Source: Acanthaster planci
Taxonomy: Eukaryota; Echinodermata; Asteroidea; Valvatida; Acanthasteridae
Assembly: GCF_001949145.1 (NCBI RefSeq)
Contig: NW_019091414.1
Span: 196,616-260,615, forward strand
DNA length: 64,000 nt
Reading direction: 5' to 3'
A program made the position numbers and the translations under genes. The notes under the pieces were generated by a model. That model did no database searches. It was not told the origin of the DNA and saw nothing but the letters and a program-made list of their open reading frames with translations. This document shows positions 39,071 through 51,258 of the stretch, in pieces. How positions within the stretch are numbered: position 1 is the first letter of the stretch; every line of letters starts with the position of its first letter.

Positions 39071-40450
39071 AAAAAAGTAAGATGGACCATTAGAAACAAT
39101 TGTTACTTGATTTATGGGATTATTTATTCATTTCCAGGAAAGCTTCTTTGAATTCCAAATTTATTTCATTTTACTAAAATATAAACCTACAAAACTGAAT
39201 ATAAACCAACTAAATTGAAACTTATAATATGTTGTCAAAAACAAATCTCTAACTGGCACACATGCAATGCTCTGTCATTAAGGATTATTTGTAAAAATGC
39301 TTATGAGCTTAAAAATTTCCACCGATGAACACAAAAATCAATTTAAGACATTTTACGGGAACAGATGTAACTATCTTCTTGGGGAAAATTCATTTCAATG
39401 TTGACATATATCTGTAATGGAAATAAACCATGAATGACATGAAACAGAAACAAATTTAACTTACTCTTCAACTTCAGGACGTAGAGCCGATCAACCACAA
39501 ATAAATCACCAACCAAAGACTGACTATTCCGGATTTCTACGATTCCCAAGTCTAGTCACGGACAAATCTTTCAGAAAGTTTCACAGAATATCATAGCAAA
39601 GTTTGCTGGGGACACAGCAAGTTGGTCAAAGGAATCAAACGAATCCTCTAAAATACAGGAAATACATGTAGCTGAGATTAAAATTCACCAGAAGACAACA
39701 CACAGTGGTAAATTGCAGAAACAAAGTGGTAGGTCATTTGGTGTCCACTGCTACATGCAGGCCAATAATGAGCAGCTGATATGTATCTGCATGAGTGCCA
39801 ATGCGTGAACGTTTGGCAAGCACGCACATGTCAATGTGAAGGGATTCAGCAGGAGAGTGGAGTCAGCGTCATCATCATCAATGATGTGTGAGTGTGACGG
39901 AATCATCCACTGAAGAGGATGGGGTGGGAATTTCCACAAAATTGCAGATATGTGTGGGTAGCATGCATAAAGGATGAGACAATGCTGCACTAACTCACAG
40001 CTTACTTAAATTCAGTTATTATATCTGGTTAATTGGCCATAACAAATTTAAATTTTTCTTTTTCAATTCTTTTCATTTTTTTTTCTACGAAATGGGAAAA
40101 CATATGCACGCAATATAGACCGGTTTCCTCCACTGATTTTTGCCACAGGAAAAAAATCTCACCAAAGTATGCATTTTGTTTCTTATAGTAGCAATTTGCG
40201 TCAAGTGGTGGGAAAGATGATTTGCCGTTATGCCAGATTAAGTAGAGCAAAAACCATAGGCCCTCACCTGCTCGAGACCCACATCAGGAAAATGGGTAAC
40301 TCGTACCAGGGAGGAGATGGATCAGTGGGAAAGTTGAACACTAGATGAAACACACAGAAGTAATCACATGTAAACTGAGGGGCAGTTCTTCAATTGTGGT
40401 ATTTTTATAAAAATTACTGCTGACAATGCACAAAATGAACAGGGTCCATT

Positions 40451-40543
40451 AAAACTAGGCATGTTGGTAGGACAAGGTAGAGAGAGAGCTAATTTAAATT
40501 AGCGTCTCTCTCTCTACCGTATCCTACCAACATGCCTAATTTT
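40451..40543. repeat. Long near-perfect hairpin, ~40-bp arms
   Basis: The left arm AGGCATGTTGGTAGGA...GGTAGAGAGAGAG pairs with the right arm ending CTACCGTATCCTACCAACAT. The centre CTAATTTAAATTAG is itself palindromic. The arms are about 93% identical, so the element is either young or maintained. Confidence 0.9.
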
Positions 40544-42409
40544 GAGGTGAAGCAAAGGAATGATTGGAATTAATCTTCTGGGTGATGGGTCAGTCTATCT
40601 TTACATGCGTGTATAAAGGATGGTAGGAGGGGTCACACAGAATGCAACAAATTTGCAGAAACCAATTTCAAAAGAGAATCTCGTCCTCAATTTCCTGTCG
40701 AAGAAACTCTCCAATATGTCCAGACAACACATGATCTCGTTTGTATCAAATTCATTGAAACCTTTCACATGGGATCAATGGTTACGGTTAAATGAAATCT
40801 ACAATGTCACTGCCTAATTTTACACCTTGTGTCATGTAATTAGGTTGTGGGATGATTGAATTTCCTCCTACAAGTGACAAGGAGCTATTCCACATTTCTT
40901 GAAGATGTATGCATTAATGATACTGGAGCAGTTTTTAGACACCTGCGGCCTTGCCATTTATACTGAAAAATTCATTGGAAAAACATATACGAGAATCTCC
41001 CAAGAGACTATCTTTAGAATAACAGTGAGAAGATAGCTGCATCACTCTTCTCTCAAGTGCCACGCTGTCTGACCAAATGTGCCAACTTAAACATTTACAG
41101 ACGGAGGGCAAGAGCAATTCTCTTTTGATGATGGTGGACTAACACACAATTTTTACACCTGCTTACTCTCTAACTACCTTAAATATGATATTCATTTTTA
41201 TAGTTTACAAAGTTAAGCCTGAACTATCATCTATCCTTAATGACATTCAGGAACATTCGTCTAAAAAGGGATTCTATTAAATAAGATCTGAAGTCAGAAA
41301 TTGCAGAACTCACTGGTAAGTACCCTTGTCTTTAGAAACTTGTGACAGTGTAGGTACATGTAGTTGAACTACCTATTTGGAAACTTTTATTGGATGTGCC
41401 TTGCCTGTGTTGTACGGAAATTTACAAAAATCTATGTACATGTAATTGCAGCAACATTAAACTTCTTCAAGTATGATCTAGTGTAACTCAGTCAAATCAG
41501 ATAGAATTAAAGCAAGCACTATTTCATAAAGTACACGTATGATCAGTTTACTGGAAATCTCATCAGTCAGTAAAGCCAGTATGACTTCAATTCCAGCACT
41601 TGTTTCCAATCAACTGACTCCTTGACAGAACGGAGGGCAGGTAATTTGTATAATGAGTAAAGCCACTTTTAGCGAAGACAATCAGGTTGATGATCAGAGC
41701 TCTTCAAGGTGTCTAGATTGGTCAATCATCAGCTGGATAGTAATGATCACTGGTAATGAGGTTATTAACTCCTGTCACACTGTCAGGTGCAACCATGGGT
41801 GCGACCCGCAGCTTCTACATGTAGGTACCTGCAATTCTCCCAAATCAGTGTTGAACCCACTTCAAAGCCCCAGTATTTCATCATTTCTGTTTACAACGAG
41901 TGAGCGTGTTTCAATCCAGAGCTATATTTGCCAGAACTTGGAATTCTTTACACTAATTGAAACCAATCCTGTTGGTTAATGATCGGGGGCAAAATCTTGA
42001 CTAAAATCAATAATTTTAAAACTCAATTAGCACTTGAGTCAAAGTCCCACAACATGAAAAGTTGGTATTAAAAATATAAAGAAGTCTAGAAAGAACTCTT
42101 AATCCAGGATAAAACAAAACAGGAGTTGGCCTAAAGAACAAGTTTTAAGCACAACCAAAAGATATGACAGCCTGCTGATGAACTATATGACCTGGTTTAC
42201 CAACAAATCAATAAACTCAATACCTCCCATGTCATTCAAAAGCCACCTGGTACTATCCATGTCCATTTTCTTGAAGGGGAGAGGATTAGAGTCGCAAGAA
42301 GCCACATAGGACCCTGAGCTTACAAGATCTTATCAGATAGTATCATCTTCAAGAGTTTTTCAGGTCTTCCAGAAATGTCATCAAATCTTACAACATATTG
42401 TACATGTAC

Positions 42410-42428
42410 ACATGTAGGCCTACATGTA
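42410..42428. repeat. Composite palindrome ACATGTAGGCCTACATGTA (second copy)
   Basis: Identical to 33507-33525 but with different flanks, apart from a further TACATGTA at each side. Confidence 0.95.
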
Positions 42429-45400
42429 CATAATCTGGGATTGATTGGCAAAGCATAGAATATCTACATGTATAAACAGTTTTCTTAAATTTGTCTGACT
42501 CTGAAATAGCTTTCCGTTTTGCAGATTATCAAGCTAGTTTTATTTACTTTTGTTAAATTCTTGGAAATCTGAAACCCTGCCAATGTACATGTACATACAA
42601 TGCATAATCTGGATGACTGTGGTACTGATACATGTAGATGAGTATAGTATGATCCTTGGTCCAGACATAGATCTAAGGTACAATGAGGTCAGTAGCAGAA
42701 ACATGACAATAAGAAACAAGCAAAGTTGCAAAAAACACTGAGCCTCTTCAGGTATTTACATGTAACATTGTTATTGATAACACTCTTGAATTCTGATTCA
42801 AGAAGAATGCTAGTTCCTTGGATATGTACCGTAAAGTCATTTCCAGAAGTTTAGGACCATGCATTGACCTGTAGCGAAACCAGTCTTAACTGGTCATGGG
42901 CACCTGTGCTTACATTCAATGTGGGACCTTGGTTAAAGAGCTATCTATGTACATGTATGTATTTGACTACATTTCCATGATTTGAAATGTTAACAGTCTA
43001 ATATTTAGTGTGCCCTCCTTTATTTCTGATTACTTAGACTGGCTTTTTTCCCCCAAGCTGCCTTACAGACAAAATGTCGTACAAGACCTGCCTTTGCAAA
43101 AAATTTCATTCAAATGGGTACATGTACATAGCACTACAATGATGTTATGCACCACTGTAAAAACATGTTACATGTACATGTAAGGTACCATTCAATGAGA
43201 CAATGTAATGCTAGCCTAATGACAGAAACACCAATAAATTCCAGGTGGTCTTGAACTTTTACAAATGACTGTGCTAGTACATCAAAGTCACTGCAACATC
43301 AGTAGTGATAAGAAATACGGGTAGTATGTATGTTGTGCTAACTATGACCAGAGCAATCTGAGCTTTCATTATTGTCACTTTTGTGTCAATGTTGACTTGT
43401 GTTGAATTCTCATCACTCATCAATACCTTTCTAATAATTACATTGTTATATTCTTGTACCTTGTATCATTCATTTGGTTGCAAAACTGGTAGCATTTTAA
43501 TGATTTGAGTGTTGTCATTTTTTAAAGAGAGATTCACATAAGAAACTAATGCCCTCTTTGTAGAGTTGTTTTCTTCCTGTTTCATTTCAAAACAGGAGAG
43601 AGAAACTGGCAATGTGTTACCATTTCACCAGTGTGGTGGCTCCATTCCATTATCTTAAAACAAGGAAAAAGCTGACATTAATCAATGCAGCATACAGCTG
43701 ACTTAATTTGCCAGGATCTCACTCGAAGTCTCAAGGAAGCTTAAAATTAAGGGCATAAAATGCCAAGGCTTTATACCTCAGCTCAACAGTAGAAAATACG
43801 ATTATTTTCTCCTCCCTACTTGAGGAAAATAAGCTTGAGGTGTGCATAATCTCCTTTTCTATTCGGTCATGGTACACGTTTTTGAAGGTTAGAGACACAT
43901 TTTATCCTTATCATGCATTTCTATGGATAGAGCCTGGAAATTTCTTTTTTAGTTTAAAATAACCACTGTACAAAATTCATGCTACTGAAAAGGCTTGTGT
44001 CTTTTCTACGCCACATATCACCCAGAAAACACCTGGTACCAATATTTTATGTAAATCCATTTCTCATATACATTGTACAGTACTTTGTAAATTGATGAAA
44101 TGGAAGAAAAGTACACAATGTTATGTAAATATTTGGAAACAAAGTGAGCAGAAAAATTTACTACAGAAGCAAATATTGATTACCTATATGCTGGTCAGCA
44201 CAGACAAAACAACAGCTAGGACTAACATGGGAGTAATGACAAAGGACAAAAAATCAATCTCAATTTCATTTGAGGAATAGAACATGAAGTGACAGAGTGA
44301 GCCAGGTGAACCATTAAAAAGATGAGTAAGTTTTAATATTGGTAGGTGTGTGTGAGTTTGTTTCTGCATGCAATTGACATGATTGGGGACCCTGGACAAT
44401 AGAGGCCAATAAGGTCCCCGATTAACAGAGAGTCCCCAATTGACAACTGTGTACAAAACATATGGGCAGTCTTCTAAAAAAGTTTAAGTACAAACAAAAG
44501 AGGAAAAATAGGTCCCCAGTTGTGTGTAAGGTATCAGTATATGCACACTGCATGTACAATGTACATTATTTTGAATACATGTACATTTGTCTCTGTCTCA
44601 AATGCTGTTTTTTTCATTGGCCCAGAACTATCACTTTTCCGGAGGAATGAGAGCCCTGTTGCTGTGATGTCAATTTGGGAAGGCACTGTTCAGTTTACAT
44701 GATTTAATGTTCAAATTTGAACCCCAGAGTTGCTCCTTGAAAACATTTGTAAGAGACGGTTGCTCTCTGACTTATTGATTGGTACAGGTATTTACCCAAA
44801 AGTAAATTGCTCCAGAAATGGAAACTTATGATTGCAAAATATGAAAAGCAAAAATAGCAAATAAGGAAACTAATGTTCATTGAAACACAGAAGTACAATT
44901 TCAAGGCTTATAGTAAAATAATTCCATTACATGGTCCTTTTAAGGGTGTCATTTTTATCTACTATACAGAAGCAGGATCTTTTTTAGGACATGCTAAATT
45001 TACCAAGTTGTTTGTCAAGTAAGGGAGTGGCTGAGACAGGAAGGCAGGAGTAAGATGATTTACTGAAGTCAGTCTAGACTTCAGTACAAACTGGTTCTGA
45101 ACCTCTAGGCTTTAGCCTGTAGTCTAAGCAGTCCTGTAGCCAGTTTTGGGCATTACAGGGGGCCACAGTACAAGCTACTGATAGGGAAGGAGGGACATGT
45201 CACAAGAATAGATCATTTTGATTTTGATGGTTTTTGCCAATGGGGAGGCAGGTGTTCCCCAGTGGGGCCCAGCCCCTCCAGGTCCCCCTTGATGATAGGC
45301 CCGGGTCTTAGCAAGATAGGAAATGAACCGTCAACTAAAATACCAGTACATTATGTATTGCAATGCTTCTAAGGAGCCAGACTAACGGCTTGGGAGATTC

Positions 45401-47008
45401 ATGGATGAGCAGCTCTTCATCAACAGTCTCTTGCTAGTGTAAATTATGCATTTTACACAATAAGCCTTGCAGAATGGAAATTTTTTTAATTTAATACAGA
45501 CACAGGTACATACATGCATGGAGGACTGGAATTAAGGGTACTGGGCATGCTATTAACCTAGCCTATGAAGAACATACTTTGTACCGGTATTACCTTAAAC
45601 AATTCAGACTTTGATCTAACAACCTCAAATCCCCAATTATCCAACAATTGTTTCTGGAGTATTTCAGTCAACTGAGGACACAGGTTACAAGCCAAGTGTA
45701 CCACGTGCGCATAGTTTTGTTACACAGCAGGCAGCGTACATGTAAGAGAGCTTGCAAAGTGCACCAGAGAGTTAGCATTTAGATGCCATCTGCCCACGTA
45801 TGTAGTGACTGTACTGACAACTATACATGTGGGTTCACTGATCTTTTTTATTTTACTATCGGGTAGCTCTGTATAAATCACTCAGACGTGAAGACCAAAG
45901 TGTACTGGGGCAAAAAACTGGTAGAAAAAGCACACCAGTGATCATAAATCTGACCACTAAAATAAGCAGTGCATATTTAATTTCACACAATCATCAACAA
46001 AATCTTTACCGCCAAAAATCTTTAAAACTTACCTGTCTTGCACTGCAATAAATCTTAGGCATGTGAAAGCTAACAACTACATGTATTATAGTTTTTATGA
46101 TGAGGGCTGTAAAATTATTCAACTGAAAATTACTTGACAAACCCTACCAATTGGGGAACATTTTTTATCTTTCAAAGGCTGAATAATAATTTTGAATTTC
46201 AAAACTTCCATTGTGGCATTCACTTTTATTTTGACAGCTTTATCATGCAAACTCTGTAGAACAATTTTCAATAAGAATTGAATAACTTTCACAGCTTTTA
46301 CGGAAAAAAATCTGATTGCCTGTCTTTTTAATGACTGAAGGGCAAAGTACAGCACCACATCCTTCATGATAACTTGATGCAGTGGATTCTAAGCACATCC
46401 AACCCCCACAATCAATAGGAATGAGTGAATGCAAGCTGTAAGAACAAAAAGCAGTAATGGGCAAATCTGGTATTGGCTGTCTGACATTTGCATTATGTCC
46501 AGGTCTAAGGGAAAACGTGATGGTTGCATAGACTGTGTGGTTCCTGGATTGTGTGAACAGTCAACCTGTGCGTGATGTATTGCCTGGATAAAGCTGCACA
46601 AAAAACTTCCTGGGGATTAATGGTTTAGAGGGCTAGCTAGGGAATTAAAGATTTTACTCTGAATCAAGTTTATCTGGCAGTCTCTCTCGTAAAAGAGAGA
46701 GAGTATATACTTCACACTGATCACCAAATTTCAAGAATAAAAGAATCACTAAACGTGCAGCACACCTTTAGTAATGAATTCTTATAGAAAACATGTTTAT
46801 AACTTTATCTGTACATATGTCATAATGTGTCTGAGATGTGTATATTTTATTTGATTCAATATTGTCAGTCATGACTCAAAAGACCCCCTTTTTAAACTAA
46901 ATTAATTGATATTTGTATGAGATCCTTCCTGCATGTACAATATAAGATTATGCTTTGTTATCTTCTTCCAACTCTTTTCAACTACATGTAATTTGATGAT
47001 TTTTGTGC

Positions 47009-47080
47009 ATTAATCCTAACACTCCCAAATCCTCCAATATTAATACGATTTTACATATACTCCAGGGGGTTAGGGTTAAT
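47009..47080. repeat. 72-bp element with inverted ends ATTAAYCCTAAC
   Basis: The left end is ATTAATCCTAACACTCCC; the right end read in reverse complement is ATTAACCCTAACCCCCTG. The left end continues CAAATCCTCCAATAT, resembling TAACCCTAACCTTCC...AATCCTCCAAAAT at 909-940, so the two may belong to one MITE family. Confidence 0.4.
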
Positions 47081-50000
47081 GAGTTGATCTTTTTCATTTA
47101 TGCATAATGATAGTAGAAATAAACCACATCAAATAAGTAAAAGTAATTTATCCAACCAAGCAATCAAGCAGTCTGCTCCAACAGGGATGAGCTGCTAATA
47201 CATGTATGCCATCAAAATCAGGGTTTACTCAGTACCTGTGGCTATAGCGAAGTAATAACTACAGGTTGTAATGCATAGAAAATTGGACACAGTCGTGTTG
47301 ATAATTTGATCAATTCACCCTGTAACTCCATACCCACAGTTCCATTACTGTTACTCTTTGTTAACGCTTGCCTAGATCCCATCCTCTGCAACACTGGTAA
47401 TTTTGTTCACATACATGTACAGTCTGTGTTTCAAGGCTTTTTCTCTCCGACAGAAATTCTATTTTCACTAGTGCTGATTTTCAGCTTCCTGCACTACAAG
47501 CAAAGACATTGATTTTGTTTTGACAACGACAAAACCTCTTACTGTGAAAACACACTTGTTCAATTTATCTTTTCAACACAGTGATGCATCTCAATTTCAG
47601 CTAAAATTAGAATATACATGTACGTCGGTGTTGACTTAGTCATCCCTCAGATTGACTCTTCCAGCAGGCAACATCACACAAACAACCCTACCGGTATCTG
47701 CAATTTATTCCACAGATAAGCAGCTAAACTGTCCACCAAAACCAGCTTCATATTTTGTAGTTGGATCCACAGCCACTGTTATTGTTATTATGTTATTTGA
47801 CATTTGATGTGATCATGTCAAAATTTCGGAATTCAGAAGGATTGTGGAAAAGGAGGCCTGAGTTTAGATTACAAAAAGTCTGCTTTATATTATTACTTTG
47901 AACTTGGACAAAATCCATTTTTTTAACTCTAACATTTGTTTTCAAATATCCCAGACAAACTGAGGAGCAGTCAATCTAATCTACAATGTCAAGTTGATTT
48001 ACATTTAACTGTTACATTGAAGTTCATTTGTACAAATGCTGATGTCAATAAAATGATGTAATGGCCATTAGTGATAAGCACTGGCAATAGACAAGGATAT
48101 TCTGGAAATGAGATGGTTTAATGGGAATGATACTGATAATGATAATGCAAGACCAGCAAGTAATTTAGTAATTCAGTCTCTGGTATTATATCAGTTGCAA
48201 TTCCTTGAAGTCATTAACTACCGGTACTTCGTGTCAGGGTACCCAGTTTCGGACACATAGGCTTTATACACGAAGCCGGGGAACCTGGAAATGAACAAAA
48301 GAGATGGGCCTTGTAACAAAAGGCCGTACTCAGAACAAAAGACCGAGCTCCTGGGAATTTTCAACATATTTTCAGTTGTCAATAGCGAAGGAAATCTGCC
48401 ATTTTTTTGATAGATTACATGCATACCATTGTTTGTGGCATTGGGCACGAGCAGATTTCCGCCGGGGACAAAAGCATTCCAGCATTTCAGTGATGAGCGA
48501 TAAAATACTGCTGCATGCTAATCTGACCCCTATTGAAAAGATGTCAGCAGTGCACTGTGCTGGTTTCGGGAATAACAGAAAATTACATAACACCGCACAA
48601 TCTAGGCTCTTTTTACAAGGTGGCAGGCCTGGCTGAAGTACTCAGGCGTTAATAGATGATGTCTGTCAAATTAGAGTAGCCACCAGACAGTCATTCGTGT
48701 GGGTGAAAATGTCCAGTAAATGAATTTATGAATTTTTAAAAAATTTTGAAAACAGAAAAAATGAAAAATCACCCGGCCCATCAGAATCAAAATTGATAAA
48801 TGGGCTCAGCACAAAATAGTTAAGTCACTGCTTACAATTTTGATGAGACATTTTTAGTTTATGGGCAAAGACTGCAAGTGTGATGAACTGAACTCTGTCA
48901 ATAATCATGTCAGAACTGACACGGGGGCTCTCATGGTCTGGGTGTATGGCTACTGGGATCCCATCTCCTCTGATATTAAAAATTTCATCACAGTCACAAT
49001 GAAAGCTTGCAAGCTTGTACTGCCAGGAGCACGGAGGAGCAAGTATATAAGCAAGAAGTATTGGTTTTTATCACCGGAACAGAACAAAAAAGCAATTATT
49101 TGAGCTGATAATTTAGAGTCAGACAAAGTTCGTTCATAAACCACCGACAGTCACAAATTGACTGAGAAGAGAGAAAATATAGCTTGGCAGAAAAAAATTG
49201 ACCACCTAAAAAATGTTGTGTTTAAATTATATCAAATACAGATGATTCTTCACTGGATTTGACTCAGCAACGCTACATACAAATTGCTAAGAAATAATCT
49301 TGATCTTTGTAGGGTGTTCTAGGCCCTAGATCAAGGCAGTACAATCTCAAAATGACAAAGATTCAAATGAGCGATACAGTTGCCAAAGGCCATCCCTACA
49401 TTATCTAAACATCTCTGATTTGAGTCATTTGATCCAGGGAAAGGTAACTCAAGACTTCTTCAGTCTGCTTTTTCTTCGGCTTCATGTTTGCATTTACAGC
49501 AAGTAATCCCGTATTAGGGTGCCACTTTGCTCACTTCCCAGTCCAGCTTGACTTTGCCATGGCCGAGCCCTTATAATGAGGTATATGCCATCTGATCACA
49601 CCAGCCACGCAATGGAGCACTCGCCTGACATCCACACATGAAAGCTTATATTTTATGTCAACAAATATCTTGCCAAGGTGGAGAAAGACAGTATTCCAAC
49701 ATTCTGAACAACACAGGGGTACATAAGCACTGAGGGAATTGTTTACAGACACAGGTGTATTTCATTACCAGGAGTACAAACTAATTACTTTTGAAGTAAA
49801 ATTATTTTGGAAGAGTTAGTTCTACAAAAAAATTGACTTCAGTTCATGAACACTGTTTTCTCATTAACACCACAAAGCTTTAAACTGTTTCTTTTTGAAA
49901 AAAACTGCATTCACAGACTAAAAAATCAAAGGTTAACAATCAACTTATGGGACCTTATGAATTATTTATCTTTGCAAAGAATGTTTCTATCCTCTGAACT

Positions 50001-50532
50001 ACAATTACCATGGCTATCAATGTCTTGTTTTCCCCAAGCAAAATACAATGTACCTTGAATAGGTTTACTATTTGCCAAGCTACCAGTAGAGACCACTTAA
50101 ATTTAGAAATAGATGCTGACCAAGGAGGGATCCAGAACCAAATTTTCAGGGAGGCCAAATTATTTGGAGGAAGCTTGAATGTTGAAAATGTTTTGATGTA
50201 ACCACCTATTAAAAAGTCAAAAACAGTCAGAAAGTCATCCCACATGATTTTCCACAGTACGCAGGCATACAGGGGTTATTTGACTGATTTTAACTGATAG
50301 GACGACTTTGTCAATAATGCATCTTTGCATAGGAAGGTTAATAGCCTCTCTGAGGGCTGAGGCTACATTTTGATGCTTTAAAATGCTTTGGAAGGAAGAA
50401 AGAGGAACAGACCTAAAAAGAAAATCACCTTTCTCTCATTGTTTAATAAAAGACATTTAAGGTTCTACCCCTTTTGGGAACATGGCCCCTGTTATAACCC
50501 CTCCTCCATCTAACCCTTAATGCTGACAAAAG

Positions 50533-50739
50533 TTACAAGATGTCAAACTGATTGACCAACATGTTTCTTTTTTCTTTCAGAGAACTGACCCTGACACGCA
50601 TGTGTATAATTACGATGTAATGTAACAGTTCTATCATTGAGACAGGTATTTTATGAAGTCCAGCAAAGTAATCCCTCAATACACCATCTTTTTTGAATGA
50701 TGGGCCAGATCCTCGGATAGGACAGCATGGCGCAGTAAG
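50533..50739 (-). CDS. Possible exon of unknown transcript
   Basis: A strong acceptor (TGTGCTTTTTCAG) precedes an open frame starting LTAPCCPIRGSGPSFKKDG, then LRDYFAGLHKIPVSMIELL, ending at a stop at 50533. I recognise no family and see no convincing polyadenylation signal or donor. The adjacent assembly gap hides any neighbouring exon. It could equally be chance. Confidence 0.15.
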   Translation of the reverse strand, partial: LTAPCCPIRGSGPSFKKDGVLRDYFAGLHKIPVSMIELLHYIVIIHMRVRVSSLKEKRNMLVNQFDIL

Positions 50740-50799
50740 CTGAAAAAGCACAGAAATATAAACACAACCATACACATACATGTATATGACTACACCTAA

Positions 50800-51258
50800 N
50801 NNNNNNNNNNNNNNNNNNNNNNNNNNNNNNNNNNNNNNNNNNNNNNNNNNNNNNNNNNNNNNNNNNNNNNNNNNNNNNNNNNNNNNNNNNNNNNNNNNNN
50901 NNNNNNNNNNNNNNNNNNNNNNNNNNNNNNNNNNNNNNNNNNNNNNNNNNNNNNNNNNNNNNNNNNNNNNNNNNNNNNNNNNNNNNNNNNNNNNNNNNNN
51001 NNNNNNNNNNNNNNNNNNNNNNNNNNNNNNNNNNNNNNNNNNNNNNNNNNNNNNNNNNNNNNNNNNNNNNNNNNNNNNNNNNNNNNNNNNNNNNNNNNNN
51101 NNNNNNNNNNNNNNNNNNNNNNNNNNNNNNNNNNNNNNNNNNNNNNNNNNNNNNNNNNNNNNNNNNNNNNNNNNNNNNNNNNNNNNNNNNNNNNNNNNNN
51201 NNNNNNNNNNNNNNNNNNNNNNNNNNNNNNNNNNNNNNNNNNNNNNNNNNNNNNNNNN
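50800..51258. other. Assembly gap (N run)
   Basis: 459 unknown bases. Open frames spanning it are artefacts. Confidence 0.99.

Larger units (their letters stand above)
36490..50532. other. Upstream region without recognised genes
   Basis: I see no supported coding exon on either strand. Features are a CpG-richer tract (38090-38280), a hammerhead-like relic (39033-39070), a long hairpin (40451-40543), a small inverted repeat (47009-47080) and a G/C-rich patch (about 45110-45310) unlike its AT-rich surroundings. The short open frames have no family signature. Confidence 0.6.
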
